Assembly (NCBI RefSeq): GCF_002953135.1
Contig: NZ_CP026372.1
Span: forward strand, 2,542,001 to 2,606,000
Direction: 5' to 3'
DNA: 64,000 bases
From: Sphingobium sp. SCG-1
Lineage (GTDB): Bacteria > Pseudomonadota > Alphaproteobacteria > Sphingomonadales > Sphingomonadaceae
A program made the translations under genes and the position numbers. This document shows, piece by piece, positions 34,094 through 43,000 of the stretch (positions are counted from its first letter, which is position 1; each line of letters opens with the position of its first letter). Below the pieces are notes generated by a model. The model saw only the letters and a list, made by a program, of their open reading frames with translations, was not told the DNA's origin and did not search any database.

Positions 34094-34282
34094 TTACTGC
34101 AGGGTTTCTCCAGACGCCTCGACTAAACGCTGCAACTGCACACCATCGCAGTCCGCTTCACCACAAGAGCACGCGTCTATCGAGTATCTGATGCCGCACA
34201 GAATGAGCTTATCATCATCAAAAGAATAGTTGGCGATTCCAGCGCGTTCTATCTTTTCCTGTGCTCTGGCCTTCAGCGACAT
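34094..34282 (-). CDS. Small conserved-looking protein, cysteine-containing, unknown function
   Basis: The 62-residue protein (SLKARAQEKIERAGIANYSF at the start) ends with CGIRYSIDACSCGEADCDGV followed by a short helix. Four cysteines fall in the pattern C-x8-C-x-C-x4-C, which could hold a metal ion. A Shine-Dalgarno gggag lies 8 bases before the ATG at 34282. It is 42 bases upstream of hisI on the same strand and may share its transcript. I do not recognise a family. Confidence 0.6.
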   Translation of the reverse strand: MSLKARAQEKIERAGIANYSFDDDKLILCGIRYSIDACSCGEADCDGVQLQRLVEASGETLQ

Positions 34283-34462
34283 TCGTAAACTCCCAAGCAA
34301 CTCGCCCCAGCATCTTTCAGAGACGTAAGGTCCATGTTGCGGCGCAGCATGTCAACGCCATGTGGCACCTTTGGTTCCCGATAAGGGACGCCTTGCGATA
34401 GAATGAAATCTGCGCACGATGACCGTCTTGCGGCAGGAGACAATCCGACCCATATCCGGCCC

Positions 34463-35032
34463 ATGAACGCAGAACAGAACAGCAGCGGATTGCCGAAATG
34501 GCACGGCACCACCATCCTTTCGGTCCGTAAAAACGGTCGAGTGATCGTTGTCGGCGACGGTCAGGTCAGCATGGGCCAGACCGTGATGAAGCCTAACGCA
34601 CGGAAGGTCCGCCGCCTGCATGACGGCTCGGTCATCGGCGGCTTCGCTGGCGCAACTGCCGACGCCTTCACGCTGTTCGAACGACTGGAATCGAAGCTGG
34701 AGCGGCATAATGGCCAATTGATGCGTGCCGCCGTCGAACTCGCGAAGGATTGGCGGACCGACAAATTTCTCCGCAACCTCGAAGCGATGATGATTGTGGC
34801 CGACAAGGATGTGACGCTGATACTGACGGGTAATGGCGACGTACTGGAGCCAGTTGGCGGCGTCGCCGCGATTGGATCGGGCGGCAACTTTGCGCTCGCC
34901 GCTGCCCGTGCGCTGGTCGAATATGAAGCCGACGCCGAAGTGCTTGCTCGCAAGGCCATGGCGATTGCAGCGGACGTCTGCGTCTACACCAACGATCAAC
35001 TGACGCTCGAAGCCATCGATAGCGCCACCTGA
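34463..35032 (+). CDS. hslV: ATP-dependent protease subunit HslV
   Basis: The 189-residue proteasome-like peptidase carries a short propeptide and the mature N-terminal threonine at about residue 16 (WHGTTILSVRKNGRV). Family blocks GDGQVSMGQTVMK, GGFAGATADAFTLFERLE and NGDVLEPVGGVAAIGSGG follow. It forms the HslUV protease in the cytoplasm with the next gene, 41 bases downstream. The ATG at 34463 is preferred over 34403, which would add 20 atypical residues. The operon is often heat-shock controlled; no heat-shock promoter was identified here. Confidence 0.95.
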   Translation: MNAEQNSSGLPKWHGTTILSVRKNGRVIVVGDGQVSMGQTVMKPNARKVRRLHDGSVIGGFAGATADAFTLFERLESKLERHNGQLMRAAVELAKDWRTDKFLRNLEAMMIVADKDVTLILTGNGDVLEPVGGVAAIGSGGNFALAAARALVEYEADAEVLARKAMAIAADVCVYTNDQLTLEAIDSAT

Positions 35033-35073
35033 CCACCTTCTCCCACGCCGGGAGAGCAATCAAAAGCGAAACA

Positions 35074-36375
35074 ATGAACGACGCCCTTACTCCCAAAGCC
35101 ATCGTGGCTGCGCTTGACGCGCACATCATCGGCCAGACTGACGCCAAGCGCGCTGTCGCAGTTGCCCTGCGCAATCGCTGGCGCAGGCAGAAGCTGGATG
35201 CCGCGCTCCGTGATGAAGTCACGCCAAAGAATATCCTGATGATCGGCCCCACAGGTTGCGGCAAGACCGAGATAAGTCGCCGCTTGGCCAAACTCGCCGA
35301 CGCGCCGTTCGTGAAGGTCGAAGCGACAAAGTTCACCGAAGTCGGCTATGTCGGCCGCGACGTGGAGCAGATCGCCCGCGATCTGGTCGAGGAAGCGGTG
35401 CGCCTGGAACGCGACCGCCGCCGCGAGTCTGTTCGTGAAGCTGCGTCCGAAGCGGCGATGAACCGCCTGCTGGATGCGCTCACCGGCAAGGAAGCGAGTG
35501 AGGCGACGCGTCTTTCTTATCGATCGCGCATCGAATCAAATCAGATGAATGATGCCGAGGTGGAGATCGAAGTTGCCGACGCGCCTTCCATGCCGATGGA
35601 GATACCCGGCATGGGTGGCCAGGTCGGCATGATTAATCTGTCCGATATGATGAGCAAGGCTTTCGGGCAGCAGCAGAAGAAGCGCCGCAAGATGCGCGTA
35701 CCCGAAGCATGGGACAAGCTAGTGGAGGAAGAGCAGGACAAGCGGCTGGATCAGGACGATGTCGCCCGTGTGGCGCTCACCAATGCCGAACAGAACGGCA
35801 TCGTGTTCCTCGACGAGATCGACAAGATCGCCGTCAGCGACGTGCGTGGCGGCTCGGTCAGCCGGGAGGGCGTGCAGCGTGACTTGCTGCCGCTGATCGA
35901 GGGAACAACGGTGGCGACCAAATATGGCCCGCTGAAGACCGATCATATCCTGTTTATAGCGTCCGGCGCGTTCCACGTTGCTAAGCCCAGCGACTTGCTG
36001 CCCGAACTTCAGGGCCGCTTGCCGATCCGCGTGGAGTTGAAGGCGCTGACGGAGGATGATTTTGTCGCCATCTTGTCTGACACGAAAGCGTCACTTGCGG
36101 AGCAGTACAAGGCGCTGCTGGCAACCGAGGGGTTGACCATCGACCTGACTCCGGAGGGCATCCGCGCAGTGGCCAAAGTCGCCGCCGAAGTAAACGAGCA
36201 GGTCGAAAACATCGGCGCGCGTCGTTTGCAAACCGTGATGGAAAAGCTGTTGGAGGAAGTCAGCTTCGATGCAGAGGACCGCGTGGGTCAGACCTTGGTC
36301 GTCGATGCCGCCTATGTCGCCAGCCAGCTGGATTCCATCGCGAAGAATACCGACCTCAGCAAATACATTCTGTAA
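35074..36375 (+). CDS. hslU: ATP-dependent protease ATPase subunit HslU
   Basis: The 433-residue Clp/Hsp100 AAA+ unfoldase has Walker A GPTGCGKTEISRRLA at about residue 58, the pore motif GYVGRD, an inserted I-domain (about residues 110-240), Walker B GIVFLDEIDKIA, and the C-terminal end NTDLSKYIL that docks into HslV. Length and motifs are standard. It pairs with hslV. Confidence 0.97.
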   Translation: MNDALTPKAIVAALDAHIIGQTDAKRAVAVALRNRWRRQKLDAALRDEVTPKNILMIGPTGCGKTEISRRLAKLADAPFVKVEATKFTEVGYVGRDVEQIARDLVEEAVRLERDRRRESVREAASEAAMNRLLDALTGKEASEATRLSYRSRIESNQMNDAEVEIEVADAPSMPMEIPGMGGQVGMINLSDMMSKAFGQQQKKRRKMRVPEAWDKLVEEEQDKRLDQDDVARVALTNAEQNGIVFLDEIDKIAVSDVRGGSVSREGVQRDLLPLIEGTTVATKYGPLKTDHILFIASGAFHVAKPSDLLPELQGRLPIRVELKALTEDDFVAILSDTKASLAEQYKALLATEGLTIDLTPEGIRAVAKVAAEVNEQVENIGARRLQTVMEKLLEEVSFDAEDRVGQTLVVDAAYVASQLDSIAKNTDLSKYIL

Positions 36376-36380
36376 ATGGC

Positions 36381-36408
36381 GACGGGGCGGCGCCAGCGCC
36401 GCCCCGTC
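36381..36408. terminator. Terminator between hslU and the M16 peptidase gene
   Basis: A 12-base perfect stem (gacggggcggcg with its complement) and a 4-base loop fill almost the entire gap between the two convergent genes. Confidence 0.8.
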
Positions 36409-36410
36409 CT

Positions 36411-39302
36411 TCACTTGCCCGCGCTAACCCCCTCGGGCAGAACAACTGCCGACCAGCTTTTCTGATCGACCAGATACTTCTTCGCTAGAGCCTGCACTTC
36501 GGCAGGCGTGACGCTCAGCAGATCGCGGCCCATATTGTTGACGACATCGACATAGCGCGGGTCGCGTGCAGCACCTTCGGTTTGCTGCATCCAGAACGCA
36601 TTACCCGTGCTCGCCCGCGACAATAGCTGCCGCATTGGCGCCACAGTCCGCTGCAGTTCATCGTCACTCACGGGACGTGCGGCCAGATCTGCGGCCGTGT
36701 CTTTGATTAACTGGAAGAAGTAGCCGACTTTCTCCGGCTTTACCTGGCTATTCACGAGAATATATCCACCGCTTTCCGATGAGAATGGCCAGTTGTTTTG
36801 AACGCTTGGCGAATAGGCCGCACCATCCGTGGAGCGTAGCTTCTCGAACAGGCGATCATTGAAAATCTGTGCCAGAATCTCAAGCTGCCTGCTCTCCCGC
36901 GAATTGGTGAACCCGCCTGCTGTCGGCCAGGCCATGACCGCTGCTGCCTGATCCTTGTCTCCCCGATGCCGTAGCACCACGGGGGTCGCAACGTGCGCCG
37001 GGAACCGCATCTCTCGATTGGCGGCAGGAACCGGCTTGTCCGGCCTCTTGGGCAGCGCCCCGAAAGTAGCGGCTACCTGAGCGATGGCATCATCGGGCTT
37101 CACCTGCCCGAATATCTGAATCTCAATGGGCCCGGATGCCAGCGCCGGCTCCCAAGCCGCGCGAAACGCGGCGGGCGTCAGCGCAGCAATCTCTGCTTTG
37201 TCGGGCGTACGATAGCGGATGTCCTTCGCGTGCAGCAGCCAATTAAGATCGCGGCTCAACACCGCGTCCGCTGACGTTGAAAGCGTATCATAGGCCGCAG
37301 CCATACCTGCCTTCACGCGCGCGATCGGCGCAGGGTCCCAGCCGGGATAGGCGAGCTTCGTCGCAAACAGCTTCAACTGGTCCGCGTAGTCCGCTGGCCG
37401 CGTAACCGCCGCCATCTCAAACGCGTCGTCATCCACAGAAAAGTCGAAGCCCAGCCGCCGACCATTAGTCAGTTCGTCAAGATCACGCTGACCCAGCTTG
37501 CCAATTCCGCCAGCCATCAGCGCATAGCCTCCGGCCCAACTCGGCACCGGCTTGGTCGGAGAGAAATCCTGTTGCCCATGACCGAAACGCACATTGATCC
37601 GCACCTTCTCAGGCTCGGCATCATTGGCGAACAGCGTCAACTTCACGCCGTTAGAAAACGTGATCGTCTCAAGCCCCAACACGCCCATTGGCGCGCGTGA
37701 CACAACTGTGCCTGGTGTCCCAAGCTTCGGCAGGTCGGCCATCGTCACGGGATCGTCGCTCAGGCGCACGCCCTTGGCCGCAATTGCGGGGATCTTCAGC
37801 ACTGCGTCCAGCTTTGCCTGAGCGCCCGGCTGTGGCGCGGGCAGCATCAGGAGCGCACGCGTCACATCGGCCGTGAACAGCTGCTTGGTGGAGGCCAGCA
37901 GCTTGTCCGGTGTCATCGCCGCCTTGCCGCCACGGAATATATCGAGCGCGGCCTGTGGGCTGACGGTCGTCTCCCGAATATCAACGGCATTTACCAGATC
38001 CCAGGCCTGCTTCGACCCAGCCTCGGTTCCCGAATTCTCGACTTGTATCGCGAGCGCCGTGTCGAACTGCGCGTACTCGCGATTGATCTCCGCCTGGCTC
38101 GGCGCAGTCGTACGCGCGTCTTCGATAACGGCGCGGACATCCATCAACGCCTTCGCCCAATCCGCGCCTATCGGCATGATACTGATGAACGTCCCGTCGA
38201 CCGAGCGGGAAACGTCCTGCTGCTCCACATTGGCCTGAAGAAAGCTGCCGCCACTTCGCGCCGCCTGTTCAAGACGACGATTGATGATCTGGAGAGCCAG
38301 CGCGTCCGTCAACTTGTCCTGATTGTAGATGATTGTATCAGCGCGCGGACGCCAGGGGCGCAGGAAAGCGTAGCTCAGGCCGGTTGGTACACCCGGCTCC
38401 ACGATCACACCGGCGGCGGGCTTGGTCGGGTCCGGATCGCCAAAGTCAGGCAGAGGTTCCGCCTTCCCCGTCGCCTTCCAGGGCGTGAAATGTTTCCGGA
38501 TGAGCGCCTCGGCCGCCGCAGGTTCGATGTCACCCGCGATTGAGATCACCGCGTTCTCCGGGCGATACCAGCGCTGGTGGAACGCCTCCATTCGGGCGGC
38601 CGTCGCGGCGTTGAGCGTAGGCAGCGTCCCAATCGGAGAACGCGTCTCCATGCGCTGCCCTGCAAACAGGAAGGCGCGGGTCGCGTCACTCACCCGACTG
38701 CCGGGCCCATCCCCTTCCCGCTTCTCCGCCAGCACCACAGACCGCTCGGCAGTAACGGCACTATCCACGATGTTCGGATCAGTCATCATGCCGGACAGTA
38801 TCTTCATACTCTCGTCCAGCCCCTCAGAAGTCGCTTGAGGAAGGTCCAGAGCGTAGGTGGTTCCGGTCGGCGTCGTTTGCGCATTGCTGTCGCTCCCGAA
38901 CGTCACACCCAAGCGCTGCCAGATACGTTTGGACTCTCCATCAGGCACATATTTCGAACCGCGGAACGTCAGATGCTCCATGAAATGCGCATAGCCCAGT
39001 TCGTCGGGCTGCTCCATCAACGACCCAGCGTCAATTCGAAGGCGGATAGCTACCTGCCCCGGCGGCACACCGTTACGGCGCACGGCATAGCGGACTCCGT
39101 TGGGCAAGGTTCCGAAGTGCCACGCCGGGTCCATCGGCACGTCGCTATTCTCGTAAAGCCATGGCCGTTTCTGCGCAATGTCGTTCGTGAGCGGAGACGA
39201 CGCAGGCTTGCTGTCCTGTGCCTGGACTGTAATCGGAGAAGCCGTCAGCAGAAAAGCTATAACGGAGAGCGATGTGGCGGCGCGCCGGAAGGGTAATGTC
39301 AT
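36411..39302 (-). CDS. M16 family zinc metallopeptidase, two-domain, exported
   Basis: The protein of about 963 residues has a signal peptide (MTLPFRRAATSLSV, hydrophobic core, cut after VQAQ). The inverted zinc motif HFMEH follows at about residue 107, with a downstream glutamate region TAERSVVLAEKREGDG. A second M16-like half in the C-terminal 500 residues lacks the HxxEH motif. This fits periplasmic pitrilysin/PqqL-like peptidases that degrade peptides. The start at 39302 is chosen because the signal peptide begins there; an ATG at 39323 is also possible and neither has a strong Shine-Dalgarno. Confidence 0.88.
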   Translation of the reverse strand: MTLPFRRAATSLSVIAFLLTASPITVQAQDSKPASSPLTNDIAQKRPWLYENSDVPMDPAWHFGTLPNGVRYAVRRNGVPPGQVAIRLRIDAGSLMEQPDELGYAHFMEHLTFRGSKYVPDGESKRIWQRLGVTFGSDSNAQTTPTGTTYALDLPQATSEGLDESMKILSGMMTDPNIVDSAVTAERSVVLAEKREGDGPGSRVSDATRAFLFAGQRMETRSPIGTLPTLNAATAARMEAFHQRWYRPENAVISIAGDIEPAAAEALIRKHFTPWKATGKAEPLPDFGDPDPTKPAAGVIVEPGVPTGLSYAFLRPWRPRADTIIYNQDKLTDALALQIINRRLEQAARSGGSFLQANVEQQDVSRSVDGTFISIMPIGADWAKALMDVRAVIEDARTTAPSQAEINREYAQFDTALAIQVENSGTEAGSKQAWDLVNAVDIRETTVSPQAALDIFRGGKAAMTPDKLLASTKQLFTADVTRALLMLPAPQPGAQAKLDAVLKIPAIAAKGVRLSDDPVTMADLPKLGTPGTVVSRAPMGVLGLETITFSNGVKLTLFANDAEPEKVRINVRFGHGQQDFSPTKPVPSWAGGYALMAGGIGKLGQRDLDELTNGRRLGFDFSVDDDAFEMAAVTRPADYADQLKLFATKLAYPGWDPAPIARVKAGMAAAYDTLSTSADAVLSRDLNWLLHAKDIRYRTPDKAEIAALTPAAFRAAWEPALASGPIEIQIFGQVKPDDAIAQVAATFGALPKRPDKPVPAANREMRFPAHVATPVVLRHRGDKDQAAAVMAWPTAGGFTNSRESRQLEILAQIFNDRLFEKLRSTDGAAYSPSVQNNWPFSSESGGYILVNSQVKPEKVGYFFQLIKDTAADLAARPVSDDELQRTVAPMRQLLSRASTGNAFWMQQTEGAARDPRYVDVVNNMGRDLLSVTPAEVQALAKKYLVDQKSWSAVVLPEGVSAGK

Positions 39303-39379
39303 ATCGCGCCAGCCTAGCGCCATTTTTATGAATGGCCACTGACAATGCGGGCGAGCGCGCCATTGTCAGACAAAACAAT

Positions 39380-39496
39380 CCGCTCGTCCTGAGTAGCCTC
39401 TGAGCGAAGTCGACGAAGCATATCGAAGGCAGTTGCTCAGTGCAATGCTTCGATACAGGTCTTTGACTTCGCTCAGCGCTTACTCAGCACGAACGG
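39380..39496. repeat. Imperfect palindromic intergenic repeat
   Basis: Two 32-base arms (39380-39411 and the complement of 39465-39496) match at 27 positions. The inner part holds a further cgaagcat/atgcttcg pair, so a single strand could fold into one long hairpin. The core ctgagcgaagtc is, from memory, typical of dispersed intergenic repeats in sphingomonad genomes. It lies between the starts and stops of two minus-strand genes. Only one copy is seen here. Confidence 0.65.
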
Positions 39497-39513
39497 CTGC
39501 TAATTAATTCGTA

Positions 39514-40869
39514 TCAGCGTCCACCGACTCGCTGCACAGCGCCCTTATGCGCGCCAACGCCGTTGCGGTTGCGCGGCCGGAAGGGGCGCTTGGCAGGAGA
39601 CGCACCGTCACCCGTTGCGCCGTCGCGACCACGATGCGCGCGGTCGGGACTGCCCCGGCCCGGTCCACCACGGCCATTGCCGCCCTCGTTGCCCTTCTTG
39701 GGCGGCGCGGCCTTGGGCAGGTTACGGACGGCTTCAGAGAAATTCTCCGGCAGCACCTGAAGTTCGCAACGCACGCGCGTCACCTTCTCGATCGCCTTCA
39801 GATACTGGCGCTCATCATCCGCCACGAAGCTGATTGCGATGCCCTCTGCCCCGGCACGCGCGGTGCGGCCGATGCGATGGACATATTGCTCCGCCACATT
39901 GGGCAGCTCGAAGTTGATGACGTGGCTGACGCCCGAAACGTCGATGCCGCGCGCCGCGATGTCAGTCGCTACCAACAGCTTTACTTGTCCCGCACGGAAC
40001 GCTTGCAAGGCCGCAGTACGCTGCGCTTGGCTCTTGTTCCCATGAATTGCGACAGCAGGAATGCCCGCACCCTCAAGGAAACGCACTACGCGATCCGCGC
40101 CATGCTTGGTGCGCGTGAAGATCAGCGCACGTTCGATCGGCTCGTTCTTCACGGTGATCGTAAGAAGCGCCTGCTTCTCGGCCTGGTTCACATAGGTCGC
40201 ATATTGCTTCACGCGTTCCGCCGTCGTCGACTGCGGCGCGACAGACACCTTCACCGGATCGACGAGGAACTGACTACCCAGATCAGCGATCGCTTTGGGC
40301 ATCGTTGCCGAGAAGAACAGGCTCTGGCGCTGCTTCGGCAGCATTTTGTCGATGCGCTTCAGCGGCTGGATAAAGCCGAGATCCATCATCTGGTCGGCTT
40401 CGTCGAGCACGAAAATCTCGACATGGCCAAGGCTAAGCGCGCGCTGTTCGATCAAGTCGAGCAAACGGCCCGGCGTCGCGACCAGAATGTCGATGCCGCC
40501 GCGAAGCTGATTGATCTGCTTGTTGATCGGCACACCACCGAACACCGTCGCGACCGACAGCTTCATGAAGCGGGCATAATCGCGGAAGCTGTCCGCAATC
40601 TGCGCGGCCAGTTCGCGCGTCGGCGAAAGCACCAGCATCCGACACCCCTTCTGGGGCGTCTGCTTGGGATTGTTGTGAAAATAGTCGAGGCTGGGTAGCG
40701 CGAACGCCGCCGTCTTGCCGGTGCCGGTCTGCGCGATACCGCACAAGTCGCGACCTTCCATCAGCGCCGGAATGGCCTGCGCCTGAATGGGCGTCGGCAC
40801 TTCGTAATTCTTGGCGGCGAGCGCCTGCAAAATGGGCTCGGCAAGACCAAGTTCTTTAAAGGTAGTCAA
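39514..40869 (-). CDS. DEAD-box ATP-dependent RNA helicase (RhlE-like)
   Basis: The 451-residue helicase has the Q motif (TTFKELGLAEPILQAL, PTPIQAQAIP), Walker A AQTGTGKTAAFALP, PTRELAAQI, TPGRLLDL, the DEAD box VLDEADQMMDLGF, SAT, and C-terminal HRIGRTARAG. A Gly/Arg-rich basic tail follows (GGNGRGGPGRGSPDR), as in RhlE-type proteins acting in ribosome assembly or RNA decay. The start is inferred as TTG at 40869, since the family usually begins at the TTFKELGL segment; the frame continues upstream without a family-like sequence. A hairpin-rich leader precedes it. Confidence 0.9.
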   Translation of the reverse strand: MTTFKELGLAEPILQALAAKNYEVPTPIQAQAIPALMEGRDLCGIAQTGTGKTAAFALPSLDYFHNNPKQTPQKGCRMLVLSPTRELAAQIADSFRDYARFMKLSVATVFGGVPINKQINQLRGGIDILVATPGRLLDLIEQRALSLGHVEIFVLDEADQMMDLGFIQPLKRIDKMLPKQRQSLFFSATMPKAIADLGSQFLVDPVKVSVAPQSTTAERVKQYATYVNQAEKQALLTITVKNEPIERALIFTRTKHGADRVVRFLEGAGIPAVAIHGNKSQAQRTAALQAFRAGQVKLLVATDIAARGIDVSGVSHVINFELPNVAEQYVHRIGRTARAGAEGIAISFVADDERQYLKAIEKVTRVRCELQVLPENFSEAVRNLPKAAPPKKGNEGGNGRGGPGRGSPDRAHRGRDGATGDGASPAKRPFRPRNRNGVGAHKGAVQRVGGR

Positions 40870-41100
40870 AATGGTATACTCACAATGGAGCGTTGCGCTC
40901 CGGAGACTGCAAGACGCAGTCCGGGCACAAGGCGGGTTACGAAACGACCCGCGTGAAAAGGGAAGCCTCAAGCAAAGCGCAGGTCATTGGCCGGTCCGTT
41001 CTTCCACCTGACTCCGTCAAGAGGATTTAGAGGACGATCACGCTACCAATCGCTACGGGGCCGAAATGGCCCGATGCTGCGCTGCGAAGCATCTAAATGA
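40870..41100 (-). promoter_or_regulatory. Long structured leader upstream of the DEAD-box helicase
   Basis: This is the largest non-coding gap in the window (about 300 bases with the adjoining terminator). It contains four inverted repeats: ggagcg/cgctcc (40887-40901), gactgc/gcagtc (40905-40921), gggcc/ggccc (41058-41072) and gatgct/agcatc (41073-41093). The first lies about 18 bases upstream of the inferred start and could affect ribosome access. RNA helicase genes often have long autoregulated or cold-responsive leaders; that role is inferred. Confidence 0.4.
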
Positions 41101-41128
41101 GATAAGTAGAAATAGCAAGCAATTCCCT

Positions 41129-41162
41129 CGGCCCGCTCTCCATAGACTGGGGAGCGGGCCGA
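41129..41162 (-). terminator. Terminator downstream of the pyridoxamine oxidase-like gene
   Basis: The pair cggcccgctc/gagcgggccg forms a long GC-rich hairpin ending 10 bases past the stop of the minus-strand gene at 41172-41642. Confidence 0.7.
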
Positions 41163-41171
41163 TCGACATTC

Positions 41172-41642
41172 CTAAAGGCTGACTTCCACGTGCTTGCCCT
41201 TCATTTCAGATCGCACATTTGACCCTACAAGCATCTTGAAAACACCTTTTAGCGTCATGTCGGCCAACCATATCTCTGCGTCGCCCAAATCAAATCGAAG
41301 CATCAAAAGATTGGGGTCCTGTCGACCGCCTTCATACCATGCAGCGACGTCGTTCGACCAATGGGCATCAATGATTGCCTGATCCGTTTCCTCCGTCAGA
41401 GTACCCGCGATACATGCAAATAAATGGTGATCCTTCCCCGCAAACTGCGCCATTGCCGGGCCGCCAGCCGCCAAGCGGTTGTCGCGCGACGTGTAGAACC
41501 AGAAAGCGCTGTTGGCATTTTTATCCAGTTGGGCGGTCATTGGCAGGCTATGCTGATGCGCATTTTCCAGTCCGACCATCAGGAAGGGGCTTTCGGAGAG
41601 TTCTTTCCAGAACCGATCCTTGATCGCTGTTTCGTCACTCAT
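41172..41642 (-). CDS. Pyridoxamine 5'-phosphate oxidase-fold protein (general stress protein 26-like)
   Basis: The 156-residue protein has the split-barrel flavin-binding fold: MTAQLDKNANSAFWFYTSRD and the later DAHWSNDVAAWYEGGRQDPN and FDLGDAEIWLADM match the Bacillus YdaG/GSP26 group. These proteins bind FMN or related cofactors and are linked to stress responses; the reaction is unknown. The frame extends 62 codons upstream, but the ATG at 41642 starts the family-like sequence. It diverges from nfuA over 118 bases. Confidence 0.82.
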   Translation of the reverse strand: MSDETAIKDRFWKELSESPFLMVGLENAHQHSLPMTAQLDKNANSAFWFYTSRDNRLAAGGPAMAQFAGKDHHLFACIAGTLTEETDQAIIDAHWSNDVAAWYEGGRQDPNLLMLRFDLGDAEIWLADMTLKGVFKMLVGSNVRSEMKGKHVEVSL

Positions 41643-41760
41643 TTCCAGTGCACTCCTGATTGTTGGGGGTGCATTATAAAGCGCTGGAGCGGGGTACGGG
41701 TTCCCCCGGGCGTCACCAAGCTTGCTTGATTTCGGCGTCAGGTCGCCCCACATAGCTGGA

Positions 41761-42333
41761 ATGTTGATCGAAACTGAAACGACACCCAACCCGTCTACAC
41801 TGAAGTTCCTGCCGGGACAGACCGTCATGGCGACCGGAACGCGTGACTTTGCAACGCCGGAAGAAGCAGAAGCCTCTCCTCTCGCAGATGCGCTCTTTTC
41901 CTTAGGAGACGTAACCGGCGTATTCTTCGGCTACGATTTCGTCTCGGTAACGCTCGTGGCTGGGGCCAACTGGTCTGAGGTGAAGCCTGATGTGATCGGC
42001 ATCTTGCTCGATCATTTTTCCGGCGGCATGCCACTGTTCAGGCCGGGATCGGCGTCCGACATAAACGTGCCCTCAGACGAAGCATTTGAAGACGATCCGG
42101 AAGATGCGGAGATTGTCGATCAGATCAAGGAACTGATTGAAACGCGAGTGCGCCCTGCGGTAGCAAACGACGGCGGCGATATCATCTATCGTGGTTTCAG
42201 TAAGGGCAAAGTATTCCTGAAGCTTCAAGGGGCCTGCGCTGGATGCCCCTCTTCATCCGCCACATTGAAGCAGGGAATAGAGTCGCTTTTAAAGCACTAT
42301 GTGCCCGAAGTCACCGAAGTCCGCGCAGTCTAG
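41761..42333 (+). CDS. nfuA: NifU-family iron-sulfur carrier protein
   Basis: The 190-residue protein has an N-terminal Nfu domain (MLIETETTPNPSTLKFLPG) and a C-terminal NifU domain (VRPAVANDGGDIIYRGF) with the cluster-binding CAGCPSS motif at about residue 161. This is the alphaproteobacterial/mitochondrial NFU1 layout. It carries 4Fe-4S clusters to target enzymes. The ATG at 41761 is used because it starts the standard N-terminus. The nitroreductase gene follows after 37 bases. Confidence 0.93.
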   Translation: MLIETETTPNPSTLKFLPGQTVMATGTRDFATPEEAEASPLADALFSLGDVTGVFFGYDFVSVTLVAGANWSEVKPDVIGILLDHFSGGMPLFRPGSASDINVPSDEAFEDDPEDAEIVDQIKELIETRVRPAVANDGGDIIYRGFSKGKVFLKLQGACAGCPSSSATLKQGIESLLKHYVPEVTEVRAV

Positions 42334-42370
42334 CACTCCGGCTCTACCAAGTTCATTGCAGGAGTTCGAA

Positions 42371-42964
42371 ATGGCCAATGCTTTGCCACAGGAAGCGCTC
42401 GACCAGATTTTCGTGAACGGGCGCTCTTACAACGGTTTTCTGGACAAGCCGGTATCGGAATCTGATCTTCACGCAATTTGGAACTTAATGAAATGGGGGC
42501 CGACCTCCGTCAATCAGTTGCCGGCGCGGATCGTGTGGTGCGTCAGCCAGGACTCGAAAAATAAATTGGCAGCTTTGTCGTCGGGCACCAACAGCGCCAA
42601 GATTCAGAAGGCTCCGGTGGCGGTCATCATCGGCATGGACGAGAACTTCCATGAACATCTTCCCGAACTTTTCCCGCCAGCAGATGCAAAGTCCTGGTTC
42701 GACGGCAACGACGAACTGAGAAAAACGAGCGCATTCCGCAACTCGACGCTTCAGGGTGCTTACTTCATCATTGCGGCGCGCGCCTTGGGGTTCGACACCG
42801 GTCCGATGTCGGGTTTCGATAATGCAGCCGTCGATGCGGCTTTCTTTGCCGACACCCCTCATGTGAAGTCCAACTTTATCTCGACCTTGGGCTATGGCGA
42901 TCCTGCCACGATCTTCGGGCGTCTTCCGCGTCCAGAATTTGGCAAATTCAACCGTATCGACTAA
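42371..42964 (+). CDS. RutE-like nitroreductase family oxidoreductase (malonic semialdehyde reductase type)
   Basis: The 197-residue flavoprotein matches the RutE/HadB subgroup: LDQIFVNGRSYNGFLDKPVS near the start, WNLMKWGPTSVNQLPARIVW for FMN binding, and FDTGPMSGFDNAAVD. RutE reduces malonic semialdehyde in pyrimidine breakdown, but no other rut gene is adjacent, so the substrate here is open. The ATG at 42371 has ggag 6 bases upstream; a longer frame overlapping nfuA is not used. Confidence 0.87.
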   Translation: MANALPQEALDQIFVNGRSYNGFLDKPVSESDLHAIWNLMKWGPTSVNQLPARIVWCVSQDSKNKLAALSSGTNSAKIQKAPVAVIIGMDENFHEHLPELFPPADAKSWFDGNDELRKTSAFRNSTLQGAYFIIAARALGFDTGPMSGFDNAAVDAAFFADTPHVKSNFISTLGYGDPATIFGRLPRPEFGKFNRID

Positions 42965-43000
42965 CGGCGGGAGGCATAGCTTCTTTTTTGGGCAGTATCC

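Noticed and set aside
39547..40698. Plus-strand open frame of 383 codons opposite the DEAD-box helicase
   Set aside because: Arginine- and histidine-rich translation without motifs; it is a shadow of the helicase gene.
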